Below are positions 1-8,422 of a stretch of DNA of 64,000 nt, one piece after another; the stretch's first letter is position 1, and each line of letters starts with the position of its first letter. The position numbers and the translations under genes are program-made. Origin of the DNA: Noviherbaspirillum massiliense JC206 (lineage in GTDB: Bacteria; Pseudomonadota; Gammaproteobacteria; Burkholderiales; Burkholderiaceae_D); assembly GCF_000312045.1 (NCBI RefSeq), contig NZ_HE978634.1, positions 159,903 to 223,902 on the forward strand. The letters run 5' to 3'. The notes under the pieces are model-generated. The model searched no databases and was not told the DNA's origin. It worked only from the letters and a program-made list of their open reading frames with translations.

Positions 1-105
1 TTTGAAAAAGTTTTTTGATTTTTCCGAAGGCCTTGCGCTGCTTTCCACCTCTTCCGCTGCATTATTGGGCCGGTGTTTCTAGCCCCCGTTTGCAGCGGGA
101 GGCGA

Positions 106-135
106 ACTATATCAAAGGTTTCTGAAGCGTGGCAA
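106..135 (-). promoter_or_regulatory. candidate promoter reading off the left edge
   Basis: On the minus strand a TTGCCA hexamer (135-130) is followed after 18 bp by TATAGT (111-106) and then a GC-rich stretch. The -35 lies in the last codons of the crotonase gene. Downstream, bases 30-1 of the minus strand are a run rich in A and T like those that precede stable-RNA promoters in this order. The promoter probably serves a gene beyond the left edge, possibly an rRNA or tRNA operon. Only the hexamers are seen; the target is inferred. Confidence 0.35.
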
Positions 136-888
136 GCGTTTTTCTAGAAATGCCGCCATTCCTTCCTTTTGGTCTTCAATCGCGAAGGTGGCGTGAAATA
201 GTCGGCGCTCGTACTGAACCCCTTCTGCGAGAGTAGTTTCGTATGCTCGATTAACGGCTTCCTTGATCATCAGGACCGTGGGCAGGGACATGCCGGCGAT
301 AGTTTTTGCGGCAGCGAGCGCTTCGTCGAGAAGCTTGTCGGCAGGCACGACGCGCGATACGAGCCCTGCCCGTTCGGCTTCAACAGCATCCATTATCCGA
401 GCGGTCAGGCACATGTCCATTGCCTTTGCCTTCGAGATGGCCCGCGGAAGCCTTTGGGTGCCGCCCGCTCCGGGAATGGTTCCGAGCTTAATTTCGGGTT
501 GCCCGAACTTGGCCGTGTCCGCAGCAATGATGAAGTCGCACATCATTGCCAGTTCGCATCCGCCGCCGAGCGCATAGCCCGCCACTGCTGCAATCACGGG
601 CTTTCGGATGTTGCGAATCTGCTCCCAGTTACGGGTGATGTACCCACTCTTGAAGACATCCATGTAGGAATAGTTCGCCATTGCAGCAATATCCGCGCCC
701 GCTGCAAAAGCTTTTTCGCTACCGGTAATGATCATGCAGGCGATCGCGTCGTCGGCGTCGAAAGCCCGCAGCGCATCCCCCAATTCATCCATCAATTGAT
801 CATTGAGGGCATTCAGTGCCTTGGGGCGATTCAAGCGTATCAGCCCCACCTTTTCGTTTGTCTCGACAATAATGTTTTCGTAGTCCAT
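112..888 (-). CDS. enoyl-CoA hydratase/isomerase (crotonase) family protein
   Basis: A 258-residue crotonase, the usual length for short-chain enoyl-CoA hydratase, which adds water to trans-2-enoyl-CoA in fatty-acid or amino-acid breakdown. The active-site loop [11 protein letters not shown] (residues 108-118) supplies E112 and the segment FGQPEIKLG supplies E132, so both catalytic glutamates of true hydratases are present. The start at 888 is chosen because GGAGGGG lies just upstream; an in-frame extension to 966 lacks such a site and is not crotonase-like. There are no pathway neighbours, so the physiological substrate cannot be named. Confidence 0.9.
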   Translation of the reverse strand: MDYENIIVETNEKVGLIRLNRPKALNALNDQLMDELGDALRAFDADDAIACMIITGSEKAFAAGADIAAMANYSYMDVFKSGYITRNWEQIRNIRKPVIAAVAGYALGGGCELAMMCDFIIAADTAKFGQPEIKLGTIPGAGGTQRLPRAISKAKAMDMCLTARIMDAVEAERAGLVSRVVPADKLLDEALAAAKTIAGMSLPTVLMIKEAVNRAYETTLAEGVQYERRLFHATFAIEDQKEGMAAFLEKRLPRFRNL

Positions 889-1064
889 GAATCCCCTCCA
901 TGACGGCGTTGGTCCAAGATTGAGATGGTAAAGCATCAATGCGCGACAGGACATCAGGTCGGCCACGCGGAAAATCTTCTTAACGATCCCTTGTCACTTT
1001 CGGCAAATTCTTGATTTTCAGCAAAACGCAGTCGCTGCCGAATTCAGCTTCGCCCCCTGTAGCC

Positions 1065-2288
1065 CTACTGAGCACGGGTATTTACAGAATCCGCATTCCT
1101 GCCCAGCCTTGGCAACAGTAGCCACATCATTCCGCGCTGCCTCATCCTACCGGCCTTCTCGCCCGCCTCCGGACCGAAACCCCAGAAGTAGTCAGCGCGC
1201 ACCGGATTTCTGATCGCACCGCCTGTATCTTGCGCCACAACCAGCCGCTGCAAGGGAATATCCTTGCCGGGATGTGTCGTTGCCAGGAATACCGGGACAC
1301 CGAGCGGTACGAATTGCGCATCGACCGCGATCGAGCGCTGCGGCGTCAATGGGACGCCCAGCGAACCTTTTGGGCCTTTATTGGGATCAGTCAACTTCTC
1401 TTCCTTGAAAAACACATAACTTGGATTCGCATTCAGCAATTCCTGCAGCCGCGAAGGATGGGCAATCACCCATGCCTTGATGCTTTGTGCGGACGCCTGT
1501 TCCAATGTCATCTCCCCCTTGTCAACGAGGTAGCGGCCGATCGATTTGTACGGATGGCCGTTTTGATCGGCATACGCAACACGCACCACCTCTTTGGTGT
1601 CCGCCAGCTGCACCCGGCCAGATCCCTGGACCTGCAGGAAGAAAGCCTCGATCGGATCATCCACCCATAACATCTCTTTGCCGGCAAGCACGTTGGACTG
1701 CGCCATTTCGGCCCGCGTGAAATAAGGCACAACCTTGCCGCCGATCAAGCGGCCTCGCAGGCGCATGCCTTTCAGATCGGGATATACGCTTGCCAGATCA
1801 ATCGCCAGCAAATCGTCCGGCGTCCGGTGCAGCGGCGTCTGATAACGACCGCCGCGCTTGCGCGATCCGCGCAGGAGAGGCTCGTAATAGCCGGTCACCA
1901 ATCCATTGTCCGAACCGTCCGGATTGAGAACTTGATGCGGAACGAAGAAGGATTCGAAAAAGAGCCGCACTGCCTTTGCATCTTTTGCATTCACATCGCT
2001 TGCAACCGTGCAGGGCTCTTTCCATTCCGGTTTCTTTGCCAGCACCTCGCAGGAAGCAAGAAAAGCCGGCAAGGCTTCGCGCAGATCATCCTTGTCCCAA
2101 CCGGGCAAAGCCGCAAACGTCGTCGGGCGCAGCAGTTCTTTTGGACCTTCAGCCGGCTTCGCCGGCGGCGTAGCCGCCGGAGGAGCGACTGTTACCGGTG
2201 GCGCGGGAGGATTGAGCGTGGTGCAGGCAGCAAGGCCGATCGCGAACAGCATTGCCGATACGGGTAAACTTCTCTGTTTGAATGACAT
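1065..2288 (-). CDS. mltA: membrane-bound lytic murein transglycosylase A
   Basis: A 407-residue outer-membrane lipoprotein that cleaves the MurNAc-GlcNAc bond of peptidoglycan to give 1,6-anhydro products. From the chosen start MSFKQRSL there is a signal peptide ending in the lipobox IGLAAC with lipidated C22, then a Pro/Ala-rich linker, the MltA barrel (VTGYYEPLLRGS) and the C-terminal 3D domain (VVAQDTGGAIRNP, then DYFWGFG). The frame stays open to 2432, but those residues would sit in front of the signal peptide. The ribosome site is weak. A small plus-strand gene begins 13 bp away, which supports the short start. Confidence 0.92.
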   Translation of the reverse strand: MSFKQRSLPVSAMLFAIGLAACTTLNPPAPPVTVAPPAATPPAKPAEGPKELLRPTTFAALPGWDKDDLREALPAFLASCEVLAKKPEWKEPCTVASDVNAKDAKAVRLFFESFFVPHQVLNPDGSDNGLVTGYYEPLLRGSRKRGGRYQTPLHRTPDDLLAIDLASVYPDLKGMRLRGRLIGGKVVPYFTRAEMAQSNVLAGKEMLWVDDPIEAFFLQVQGSGRVQLADTKEVVRVAYADQNGHPYKSIGRYLVDKGEMTLEQASAQSIKAWVIAHPSRLQELLNANPSYVFFKEEKLTDPNKGPKGSLGVPLTPQRSIAVDAQFVPLGVPVFLATTHPGKDIPLQRLVVAQDTGGAIRNPVRADYFWGFGPEAGEKAGRMRQRGMMWLLLPRLGRNADSVNTRAQ

Positions 2289-2301
2289 TGGGATGCTAGT
2301 T

Positions 2302-2442
2302 ATGTGGCTATTGTTGCTGGAAGCTGGTGTTGCATTATTCTTATTTATATTCATCGTCTGGTGGACGATGTTTTCAGGCAAAAAGCCGATGGACCCGCCG
2401 CAGCAGAAATCCACGCCGCCCGAAGACGACAATCCTCATTGA
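2302..2442 (+). CDS. small single-pass membrane protein
   Basis: A 46-residue protein, divergent from mltA and ending 2 bp before the convergent apaG stop. It starts MWLLLLEAGV, has one hydrophobic helix (about residues 2-24, with a WWTMF end) and a short polar tail rich in Pro and Asp. An alternative ATG at 2293 adds three residues; I prefer 2302 because GGGA lies 8 nt upstream. The amphipathic layout, the clean fit between two genes and normal codon use suggest a real gene. The function is unknown. It could be missed by annotation because it overlaps the longer open frame upstream of mltA. Confidence 0.6.
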   Translation: MWLLLLEAGVALFLFIFIVWWTMFSGKKPMDPPQQKSTPPEDDNPH

Positions 2443-2444
2443 GT

Positions 2445-2819
2445 TCAGTGCAAGGTGCGCGGCAAGGACAATACGAACTCCGGAATCCTTGCCTCGAATT
2501 GTTCTCCGTCCTCGGCAACGCAGAAATATTTGCCCGCCATCGTGCCTTGCGGCGTTGCCAGGGTCGCTCCGCTGGTGTATTCGAACTGCTCGCCTGGCCG
2601 CAATAAAGGCTGGTGACCGACCACACCGAGGCCGCGCACTTCCTGCACATGGTTGCTGGCGTCGACAATCACCCAATGGCGGGAAATCAGTTGCGCGGCA
2701 ATCTGACCGGTATTCCTGATCGTGATCGTGTAGGCAAACGCATAATTGGAGCGCTCCGGATCGGATTGCTCTTCCAGGTAGCGCGTCTTGACCGACACGG
2801 TGAATTCATAAGCAGCCAT
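2445..2819 (-). CDS. apaG: ApaG protein
   Basis: A 124-residue single-domain protein with the fibronectin-III-like fold of the ApaG family (TRYLEEQSDPERSNYAFAYTITIRN, then the conserved GVVGHQPLLRPGE). Mutants in enterobacteria show altered Co/Mg resistance and Ap4A metabolism, but the biochemical role is unclear. The start at 2819 follows GGGAG; an upstream ATG at 2846 would add nine residues that do not belong to the family. It is convergent with the small membrane gene and divergent from rpe. Confidence 0.92.
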   Translation of the reverse strand: MAAYEFTVSVKTRYLEEQSDPERSNYAFAYTITIRNTGQIAAQLISRHWVIVDASNHVQEVRGLGVVGHQPLLRPGEQFEYTSGATLATPQGTMAGKYFCVAEDGEQFEARIPEFVLSLPRTLH

Positions 2820-2943
2820 GGGAACTCCCTGTTCTTTATAAGGCATGCACGACGGCCCATTGCTGCCTGAGCAGGACCGGGCCGCAATACGTCATCTGCA
2901 AGCAAGCAGGTAAAATAGCGCATTCTTTCCGAGATGATCTGCC

Positions 2944-3609
2944 ATGTCTACCTATCGTATCGCCCCAAGCATTCTATCCGCCGACTTTGCCCGCCTGGGA
3001 GAAGAAGTGCGCAATGTCGTGGCTGCCGGCGCCGACATCATCCATTTCGACGTGATGGATAACCATTATGTTCCCAACCTGACAGTAGGGCCGCTGGTCT
3101 GCCAGGCGATCCGGCCGCATGTGCAGGTGCCGATCGATGTCCACCTGATGGTCAAGCCGGTCGACCGCATCATCCCGGATTTTGCAAAAGCCGGCGCCAA
3201 CATCATCACCTTTCACCCGGAAGCGTCCGAGCATATCGACCGCACGCTGCAACTGATCCACGACAATGGTTGCAAGGCTGGCCTGGTTTTCAACCCTGCC
3301 ACGCCCCTGCACTATCTCGAGCATGTCATGGACAAGCTCGACATCGTCCTTATCATGTCGGTCAACCCGGGCTTCGGCGGACAGTCCTTCATTCCGCAGG
3401 CTTTGAAGAAGATTGCAACAGTACGCAAGATGATTGACCAGTCGGGCCGCGACATCATGCTGGAAGTTGATGGCGGCATCAAGGTTGAAAACATCGCGGA
3501 AGCCGCGCGCGCCGGCGCCGACACCTTCGTCGCCGGATCAGCCATTTTCGGCAAGCCCGATTACAAGGTGGTAATCGACGCCATGCGCGACCAACTGCCG
3601 CGCGCATGA
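2944..3609 (+). CDS. rpe: ribulose-phosphate 3-epimerase
   Basis: A 221-residue TIM-barrel enzyme that interconverts ribulose-5-phosphate and xylulose-5-phosphate in the pentose phosphate pathway. The family's metal and acid-base residues are visible in the segments [12 protein letters not shown] (residues 34-45), [16 protein letters not shown] and EVDGGI. Its stop overlaps the gph start by four bases, so the two are translationally coupled. A TAAAAT hexamer at 2911-2916 could be the -10 element, but no good -35 is seen. Confidence 0.96.
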   Translation: MSTYRIAPSILSADFARLGEEVRNVVAAGADIIHFDVMDNHYVPNLTVGPLVCQAIRPHVQVPIDVHLMVKPVDRIIPDFAKAGANIITFHPEASEHIDRTLQLIHDNGCKAGLVFNPATPLHYLEHVMDKLDIVLIMSVNPGFGGQSFIPQALKKIATVRKMIDQSGRDIMLEVDGGIKVENIAEAARAGADTFVAGSAIFGKPDYKVVIDAMRDQLPRA

Positions 3610-4298
3610 GTACTCCACAGTCAATGCTCCTGAGCGGCATCCGGGCAGCCATCATCGATCTGGATGGCACCATGCTCGACACTGCACCGGATTTCCATGT
3701 CGCGGTCAATCGCATGCGGGAGGAGCTCGATCTGCCGCCGCTTCCTATCGAAACCATTACCGATTTCGTCGGCAAGGGGACGGAAAACCTGATCCGGCGC
3801 GTGCTGGGCGTGAATTTCGATGCGGCCGGGGTGGAACGGCATTTTGAACAGGCGCTGCACTCTTATACCCGCCACTACCTCGCCATCAATGGCGATTACG
3901 TGAGCATTTATCCCGGGGTGCGCGAGGGGCTGGAAGCGATGCAGGCCAAGGGTATGCGTCTTGCCTGCGTGACCAACAAGCCGATCGCATTCGCCCGGCC
4001 GCTGCTGGCAAGAATGGGACTGCTGCAATACTTCGACGTGGTGTACGGCGGCGATTCGCTGCCCCGGAAAAAGCCAGACCCGTATCCCTTGCTGAAGGTA
4101 TGCGAGGATTTCAATCTGCAACCTCCGCAGGTGGTCGCCATCGGCGATTCATCGAATGATGCGCAGGCAGCGCGCGCAGCCGGTTGCCGGGTGCTGAATG
4201 TCCCTTACGGCTACAACCATGGGCAGCCTATACAAGAAGTCGATTCGGATGGTATAGTTTCGTCGCTGCTCGACGCAGCTCATCTTATTTCGGCATAA
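3606..4298 (+). CDS. gph: phosphoglycolate phosphatase
   Basis: A 230-residue HAD-superfamily hydrolase that removes phosphate from 2-phosphoglycolate. Motif I is IDLDGTMLD with nucleophile D18 and D20; motif II is CVTNK; motifs III and IV are RKKPDP and [12 protein letters not shown]. It overlaps rpe by four bases and is followed by the trp leader. The rpe-gph-trpE order is common in beta- and gammaproteobacteria. A weak -10 for the trp transcript may lie inside its 3' end. Confidence 0.94.
   Translation: MSTPQSMLLSGIRAAIIDLDGTMLDTAPDFHVAVNRMREELDLPPLPIETITDFVGKGTENLIRRVLGVNFDAAGVERHFEQALHSYTRHYLAINGDYVSIYPGVREGLEAMQAKGMRLACVTNKPIAFARPLLARMGLLQYFDVVYGGDSLPRKKPDPYPLLKVCEDFNLQPPQVVAIGDSSNDAQAARAAGCRVLNVPYGYNHGQPIQEVDSDGIVSSLLDAAHLISA
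4230..4258 (+). promoter_or_regulatory. possible trp leader promoter
   Basis: TATAGT at 4253-4258 inside the gph 3' end would place transcription about 45 nt before the trp leader ATG. The -35 at 17 bp spacing (ATACAA) is poor. The trp operon could instead be read through from rpe-gph. Confidence 0.25.
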
Positions 4299-4307
4299 AA
4301 CCACCAA

Positions 4308-4394
4308 ATGTTTCTCGCAAAAAAACGTTACGTAACCCAGCTGGGCGCCTTTGAGGCTTGGCTGTGGCGACGCTGGCAATCCCGGGCTGAATAA
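4308..4394 (+). CDS. trpL: trp operon leader peptide
   Basis: A 28-codon open frame from ATG 4308 to TAA 4392-4394, between gph and trpE. Its peptide begins MFLAKKRY and contains AWLWRRWQ, so codons 18, 20 and 23 are all TGG. Three Trp codons within six, in a 28-residue peptide just ahead of a terminator hairpin and of trpE, is the arrangement of an attenuator leader peptide in which Trp-starved ribosomes pause. There is no strong ribosome site. The coding call rests on position and Trp clustering; it has not been tested. Confidence 0.75.
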   Translation: MFLAKKRYVTQLGAFEAWLWRRWQSRAE

Positions 4395-4405
4395 CCCAGA
4401 TCGCC

Positions 4406-4437
4406 GCCAACCCCTTTGCACGGTTGGCAACGTTTTT
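4406..4437 (+). terminator. trp attenuator terminator hairpin
   Basis: The inverted repeat GCCAACC (4406-4412) and GGTTGGC (4422-4428) encloses a 9-nt loop and is followed by AACGTTTTT (4429-4437), a rho-independent terminator 12 nt after the leader stop codon and 54 nt before trpE. An alternative helix is visible: TTGGC (4358-4362) plus GGCGA (4366-4370), with a 3-nt bulge, can pair with TCGCCGCCAA (4401-4410). It would block the terminator arm and overlaps the Trp codons. How ribosome position selects between the folds is not clear by eye. Confidence 0.7.
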
Positions 4438-4491
4438 AGACATTTGCCCCGCTGTTCCGCATACAACCTACAATAGCGGGCGGAGAGAAAC

Positions 4492-5988
4492 ATGACCGAA
4501 CTCGAATTCAAATCGCTGGCCGCACAAGGCTACAACCGTATCCCGCTGATCGCCGAGGCTTTCGCCGATCTCGAAACTCCCTTGTCGCTCTACCTGAAAC
4601 TGGGCCAGTCCCAGGGCGGAGGCAGGAACACCTTCCTGCTGGAATCCGTGGTCGGCGGCGAGCGTTTCGGCCGCTATTCCTTCATCGGCCTGCCGGCATC
4701 GACCCTGATCCGCAGCTTCGGCAACCGCGTCGAAGTCGTCAGGAACGGCAAGGTGGTCGAGACCGCGGACACCAATCCACTGGATTACATTGCCGAATTC
4801 CAGTCGCGCTACCGTGTCGCCATCAGCCCCGGCATGCCGCGCTTCTGCGGCGGTCTTGCCGGTTACTTCGCCTACGATACGGTGCGGCATGTCGAAAAGC
4901 GGCTTGCGCATTCGGCACCCAAGGATGATCTCGGTCTGCCGGAAATCCAGTTGCTGCTGACGGAAGAACTGGCTGTCATCGATAACCTGTCCGGCAAGCT
5001 GTACCTGATCGTGTATGCCGATCCGACCCAGCCGGAAGCTTATTCCAGGGCACGCCAGCGCCTGAAAGACTTGCGCGCCATGCTGCGCCGTGCTGTCGAT
5101 GTGCCAGTCACTTCCGGTTCGGTGCGCACCGACACAATCCGCGAATTTGCCAAGGAAGATTATCTGAGGGCGGTGGCAACTGCGAAGGAATACATCATGG
5201 CCGGCGACCTGATGCAGGTGCAGATCGGCCAGCGCATCAAGAAGCCCTATGTCGATGCGCCACTGTCGCTGTATCGCGCGCTGCGCTCGCTCAATCCTTC
5301 GCCATACATGTATTTCTACAACTTCGGCGATATGCACATTGTCGGGTCCTCGCCTGAAATCCTGGTGCGCAATGAAAGCATCAGCGGCGGCGGGAAGAAG
5401 GTCACGATTCGTCCGCTGGCAGGCACGCGTCCGCGCGGCTCGACGCCGGAACGCGATGCGGAACTGGCCAAGGAACTGCTGTCCGATCCGAAAGAGATTG
5501 CCGAGCATGTGATGCTGATCGACCTGGCCCGCAACGATATCGGCCGCATCGCCGAAACCGGCAGCGTGCGTGTCACCGACAAGCTGGTCATCGAAAAATA
5601 CTCTCATGTGCAGCACATCGTTTCAAATGTCGAAGGCATCCTGAAGCCGGGCCTGTCCAATCTCGACGTGCTCAAGGCGACCTTCCCTGCCGGTACCCTG
5701 TCCGGCGCACCGAAAGTGCGTGCGATGGAAATCATCGACGAGCTGGAGCCGGTCAAGCGCGGCATTTATGGCGGCGCCTGCGGCTACATTTCCTTCGGCG
5801 GCGAAATGGACCTGGCGATTGCGATCCGCACCGGCGTGATCAAGGATGGCATGCTCTACGTGCAAGCTGCAGCCGGCGTGGTAGCCGACTCGATTCCGGA
5901 AATGGAATGGCAGGAAACCGAGAACAAGGCTCGCGCAGTGCTGCGCGCTGCCGAGCAGGTGCAAGACGGTCTGGATGGGGGAATCTGA
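4492..5988 (+). CDS. trpE: anthranilate synthase component I
   Basis: A 498-residue chorismate-using subunit that makes anthranilate, the first committed step of tryptophan synthesis, with ammonia supplied by TrpG. The N-terminal feedback domain is followed by the chorismate-binding domain with [20 protein letters not shown] and the signature [15 protein letters not shown] strong GGAGAG site precedes the ATG. It stops one base before the trpG start, so the two subunits are coupled. Regulation is probably by the leader and attenuator immediately upstream. Confidence 0.97.
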   Translation: MTELEFKSLAAQGYNRIPLIAEAFADLETPLSLYLKLGQSQGGGRNTFLLESVVGGERFGRYSFIGLPASTLIRSFGNRVEVVRNGKVVETADTNPLDYIAEFQSRYRVAISPGMPRFCGGLAGYFAYDTVRHVEKRLAHSAPKDDLGLPEIQLLLTEELAVIDNLSGKLYLIVYADPTQPEAYSRARQRLKDLRAMLRRAVDVPVTSGSVRTDTIREFAKEDYLRAVATAKEYIMAGDLMQVQIGQRIKKPYVDAPLSLYRALRSLNPSPYMYFYNFGDMHIVGSSPEILVRNESISGGGKKVTIRPLAGTRPRGSTPERDAELAKELLSDPKEIAEHVMLIDLARNDIGRIAETGSVRVTDKLVIEKYSHVQHIVSNVEGILKPGLSNLDVLKATFPAGTLSGAPKVRAMEIIDELEPVKRGIYGGACGYISFGGEMDLAIAIRTGVIKDGMLYVQAAAGVVADSIPEMEWQETENKARAVLRAAEQVQDGLDGGI

Positions 5989-5989
5989 C

Positions 5990-6553
5990 ATGCTGCTGAT
6001 GATCGACAATTACGATTCCTTCACCTACAACCTGGTCCAGTACTTCGGCGAACTGGGTGAAGACGTCCGCACCTTCCGCAATGATGAAATCACGCTGGAC
6101 CAGATTGCGGCGATGAAGCCGGACCGCATCTGCATTTCGCCCGGCCCCTGCAGCCCAAATGAAGCAGGCGTCTCGGTGCCCGTGCTGAAGCGCTTTGCCG
6201 GCGAAATTCCCATCCTCGGCGTCTGCCTCGGCCATCAAAGCATCGGCGCAGCCTTCGGCGGCAAGGTCGTGCGCGCACAGCAAGTCATGCATGGCAAGAC
6301 CTCCACCATCGAGCATACCGGCGTCGGCGTATTCAAGAACCTGCCGAGCCCCTACACCGTGATCCGTTACCACTCCCTCGCGATCGAGCGCGCCTCGCTG
6401 CCGGAGTGCCTGGAAGTGACCGCCTGGACCGACGATGGCGAAATCATGGGCGTGCGCCACAAGCAGTTCGACGTGCAGGGTGTGCAGTTCCACCCCGAAT
6501 CCATCCTGTCCGAACACGGCCACGCATTGCTGAAGAATTTCCTTGCCGGTTGA
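5990..6553 (+). CDS. trpG: anthranilate synthase component II (glutamine amidotransferase)
   Basis: A 187-residue class I glutamine amidotransferase that feeds ammonia to TrpE. The catalytic triad is C79 in [10 protein letters not shown] with H168 and E170 in VQFHPES. The start at 5990 ([14 protein letters not shown]) follows GGGGGAA; the frame opens slightly earlier inside trpE. In many bacteria this subunit also serves 4-amino-4-deoxychorismate synthase (PabA); no pabB is present here. Confidence 0.96.
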   Translation: MLLMIDNYDSFTYNLVQYFGELGEDVRTFRNDEITLDQIAAMKPDRICISPGPCSPNEAGVSVPVLKRFAGEIPILGVCLGHQSIGAAFGGKVVRAQQVMHGKTSTIEHTGVGVFKNLPSPYTVIRYHSLAIERASLPECLEVTAWTDDGEIMGVRHKQFDVQGVQFHPESILSEHGHALLKNFLAG

Positions 6554-6575
6554 CATCCACGGAGCACGACTCGCC

Positions 6576-7613
6576 ATGCCGATTACCCAACAAGAAGCGC
6601 TGCTGCGCTGTATCGAACATCGCGAAATCTTTCACGATGAAATGCTGTCCCTGTTCCGCTCGCTGATGAGCGGCGAGATGTCGCCGGTGATGATTGCTGC
6701 ACTCACCATGGGGTTGCGCGTCAAGAAGGAAACCATCGGCGAAGTCACGGCTGCAGCCCAGGTGATGCGCGAATTCTGCACCAAGGTGCCGGTGGCGGAC
6801 ACGACCAATCTTCTGGACATCGTCGGCACCGGCGGCGACGGCGCCCACACCTTCAATATCTCGACCGCGACGATGTTCGTCGTGGCGGCAGCTGGCGGAC
6901 GCGTAGCTAAGCATGGCGGCCGCAGCGTATCCTCGTCCTCGGGCAGCGCCGACGTGCTGGAAGCGCTTGGCGCAAACATCAACCTGAAGCCGGAACTGGT
7001 CGCCCAGTCGATCGCGGAAACCGGCATCGGCTTCATGTTTGCCCCCAACCATCATGCCGCCATGAAGCATGCGGCGCCGGTGCGCAAGGAACTCGGGGTA
7101 CGGACGATTTTCAACATCCTCGGTCCGCTGACCAATCCGGCCGGCGCGCCCAACATACTGATGGGCGTATTCCATCCCGACCTCGTCGGCATCCAGGTGC
7201 GCGTCCTGCAACGCCTTGGCGCCCAACATGCCATCGTCGTCTGGGGGCGCGACAACATGGATGAGGTGTCGCTCGGCGCAGGGACCATGGTGGGCGAACT
7301 GATCAATGGCGAAGTGCGCGAATATGAAATCCATCCGGAAGATTTCGGCCTGCAGATGGTGGCCAGCCGCAATCTGAAGGTCGCGGGAGCCGCCGAATCC
7401 AAGCAGAAAGTGCTGGAAGCGCTGGACAATGTGCCGGGCCCGGTGCGCGACATCGTCGCCCTGAATGCCGGTACCGCACTGTATGCAGCCGGCGTTGCCC
7501 CCTCGATTGCGGCGGGTTTGCAAAAGGCCCGTGAAACCATCGCTTCGGGAGCGGCACGCGCCAAGCTCGAACAATTCATCAAGGTAACGCAACAGCTCGG
7601 CGCTGCTGCCTGA
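6576..7613 (+). CDS. trpD: anthranilate phosphoribosyltransferase
   Basis: A 345-residue enzyme that joins anthranilate to PRPP, giving phosphoribosylanthranilate. The PRPP-binding loop [14 protein letters not shown] and the [18 protein letters not shown] motif are both intact, as is the anthranilate-site segment [10 protein letters not shown]. The start at 6576 ([10 protein letters not shown]) follows CGGAG; an earlier in-frame ATG at 6543 lies inside trpG. It is separate from trpG, unlike the fused enterobacterial gene. Confidence 0.96.
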   Translation: MPITQQEALLRCIEHREIFHDEMLSLFRSLMSGEMSPVMIAALTMGLRVKKETIGEVTAAAQVMREFCTKVPVADTTNLLDIVGTGGDGAHTFNISTATMFVVAAAGGRVAKHGGRSVSSSSGSADVLEALGANINLKPELVAQSIAETGIGFMFAPNHHAAMKHAAPVRKELGVRTIFNILGPLTNPAGAPNILMGVFHPDLVGIQVRVLQRLGAQHAIVVWGRDNMDEVSLGAGTMVGELINGEVREYEIHPEDFGLQMVASRNLKVAGAAESKQKVLEALDNVPGPVRDIVALNAGTALYAAGVAPSIAAGLQKARETIASGAARAKLEQFIKVTQQLGAAA

Positions 7614-7619
7614 TCGACC

Positions 7620-8420
7620 ATGTCCGATATCCTGAACAAGATTCTTGCCATCAAAGCCGAAGAAGTCGCAGCGGCAAAAAAATACCGTGATCTGGCGAGC
7701 CTGCGCCGTGAAGTCGAAAGCAATGCGGAAGCGCACCAGGCCTTGCGCGGCTTCGAGGCCAGCCTGCGCAAGAAGATCGCAGCGGGGCATGCCGGCGTGA
7801 TTGCCGAAGTCAAAAAAGCTTCGCCTTCCAAGGGCGTGCTGCGCGCGGATTTCCGGCCCGCCGATATCGCCGCCAGTTATGCCGAACATGGTGCCGCATG
7901 CCTGTCGGTGCTGACGGACAAGCAATTCTTCCAGGGTTCGCCGGAATACCTGCAGCAGGCGCGTGCCGCCTGCGTGATTCCGGTCTTGCGCAAGGACTTT
8001 CTGGTCGACCTGTACCAGGTCTATGAAGCGCGCTCCTGGGGCGCCGACTGCATCCTGCTGATCGTCGCGGCGCTGGACCATGGCTTGATGGCGGAGCTGG
8101 AAGCCTGCGCGCTTGAGCTGGGCATGGGTGTGCTGGTGGAGGTCCATGATGCGCAGGAACTGGAAGCGGCCTTGCGATTGAAAACGCCGCTACTCGGCAT
8201 CAACAACCGCAACCTGCGTACCTTCGAGACTTCGTTGCGTACCACGCTGGATCTGCTGCCGCGCATTCCCTCGGAAAAGCTAGTGGTCACCGAATCCGGC
8301 ATCCTGTCCGCGGACGACGTGAAGCTGATGCGCGATGCGAATGTCCATGCCTTCCTGGTCGGCGAAGCCTTCATGCGCGCCGCCGACCCGGGCAAGGAAT
8401 TGAGCCGCCTGTTTAACTGA
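7620..8420 (+). CDS. trpC: indole-3-glycerol phosphate synthase
   Basis: A 266-residue TIM-barrel enzyme that closes the indole ring from CdRP. Family motifs are [10 protein letters not shown] (catalytic Lys), VLRKDF and GINNRNL. It is monofunctional: no TrpF domain is attached and trpF, trpB and trpA are not in the window, which is the usual betaproteobacterial split. Its stop lies 2 bp from the stop of the convergent M61 peptidase, with no terminator visible between them. Confidence 0.96.
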   Translation: MSDILNKILAIKAEEVAAAKKYRDLASLRREVESNAEAHQALRGFEASLRKKIAAGHAGVIAEVKKASPSKGVLRADFRPADIAASYAEHGAACLSVLTDKQFFQGSPEYLQQARAACVIPVLRKDFLVDLYQVYEARSWGADCILLIVAALDHGLMAELEACALELGMGVLVEVHDAQELEAALRLKTPLLGINNRNLRTFETSLRTTLDLLPRIPSEKLVVTESGILSADDVKLMRDANVHAFLVGEAFMRAADPGKELSRLFN

Positions 8421-8422
8421 TC

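Noticed and set aside
4444-4474. TTGCCC-19-TACAAT as a second trp promoter bypassing the attenuator
   Set aside because: The transcript would begin at the trpE ribosome site itself, leaving almost no leader, and the spacing is long.
6444-8147. A 567-codon antisense frame across trpG-trpD-trpC
   Set aside because: It spans three well-conserved genes on the other strand, has no family features and has the composition of a codon-bias shadow.
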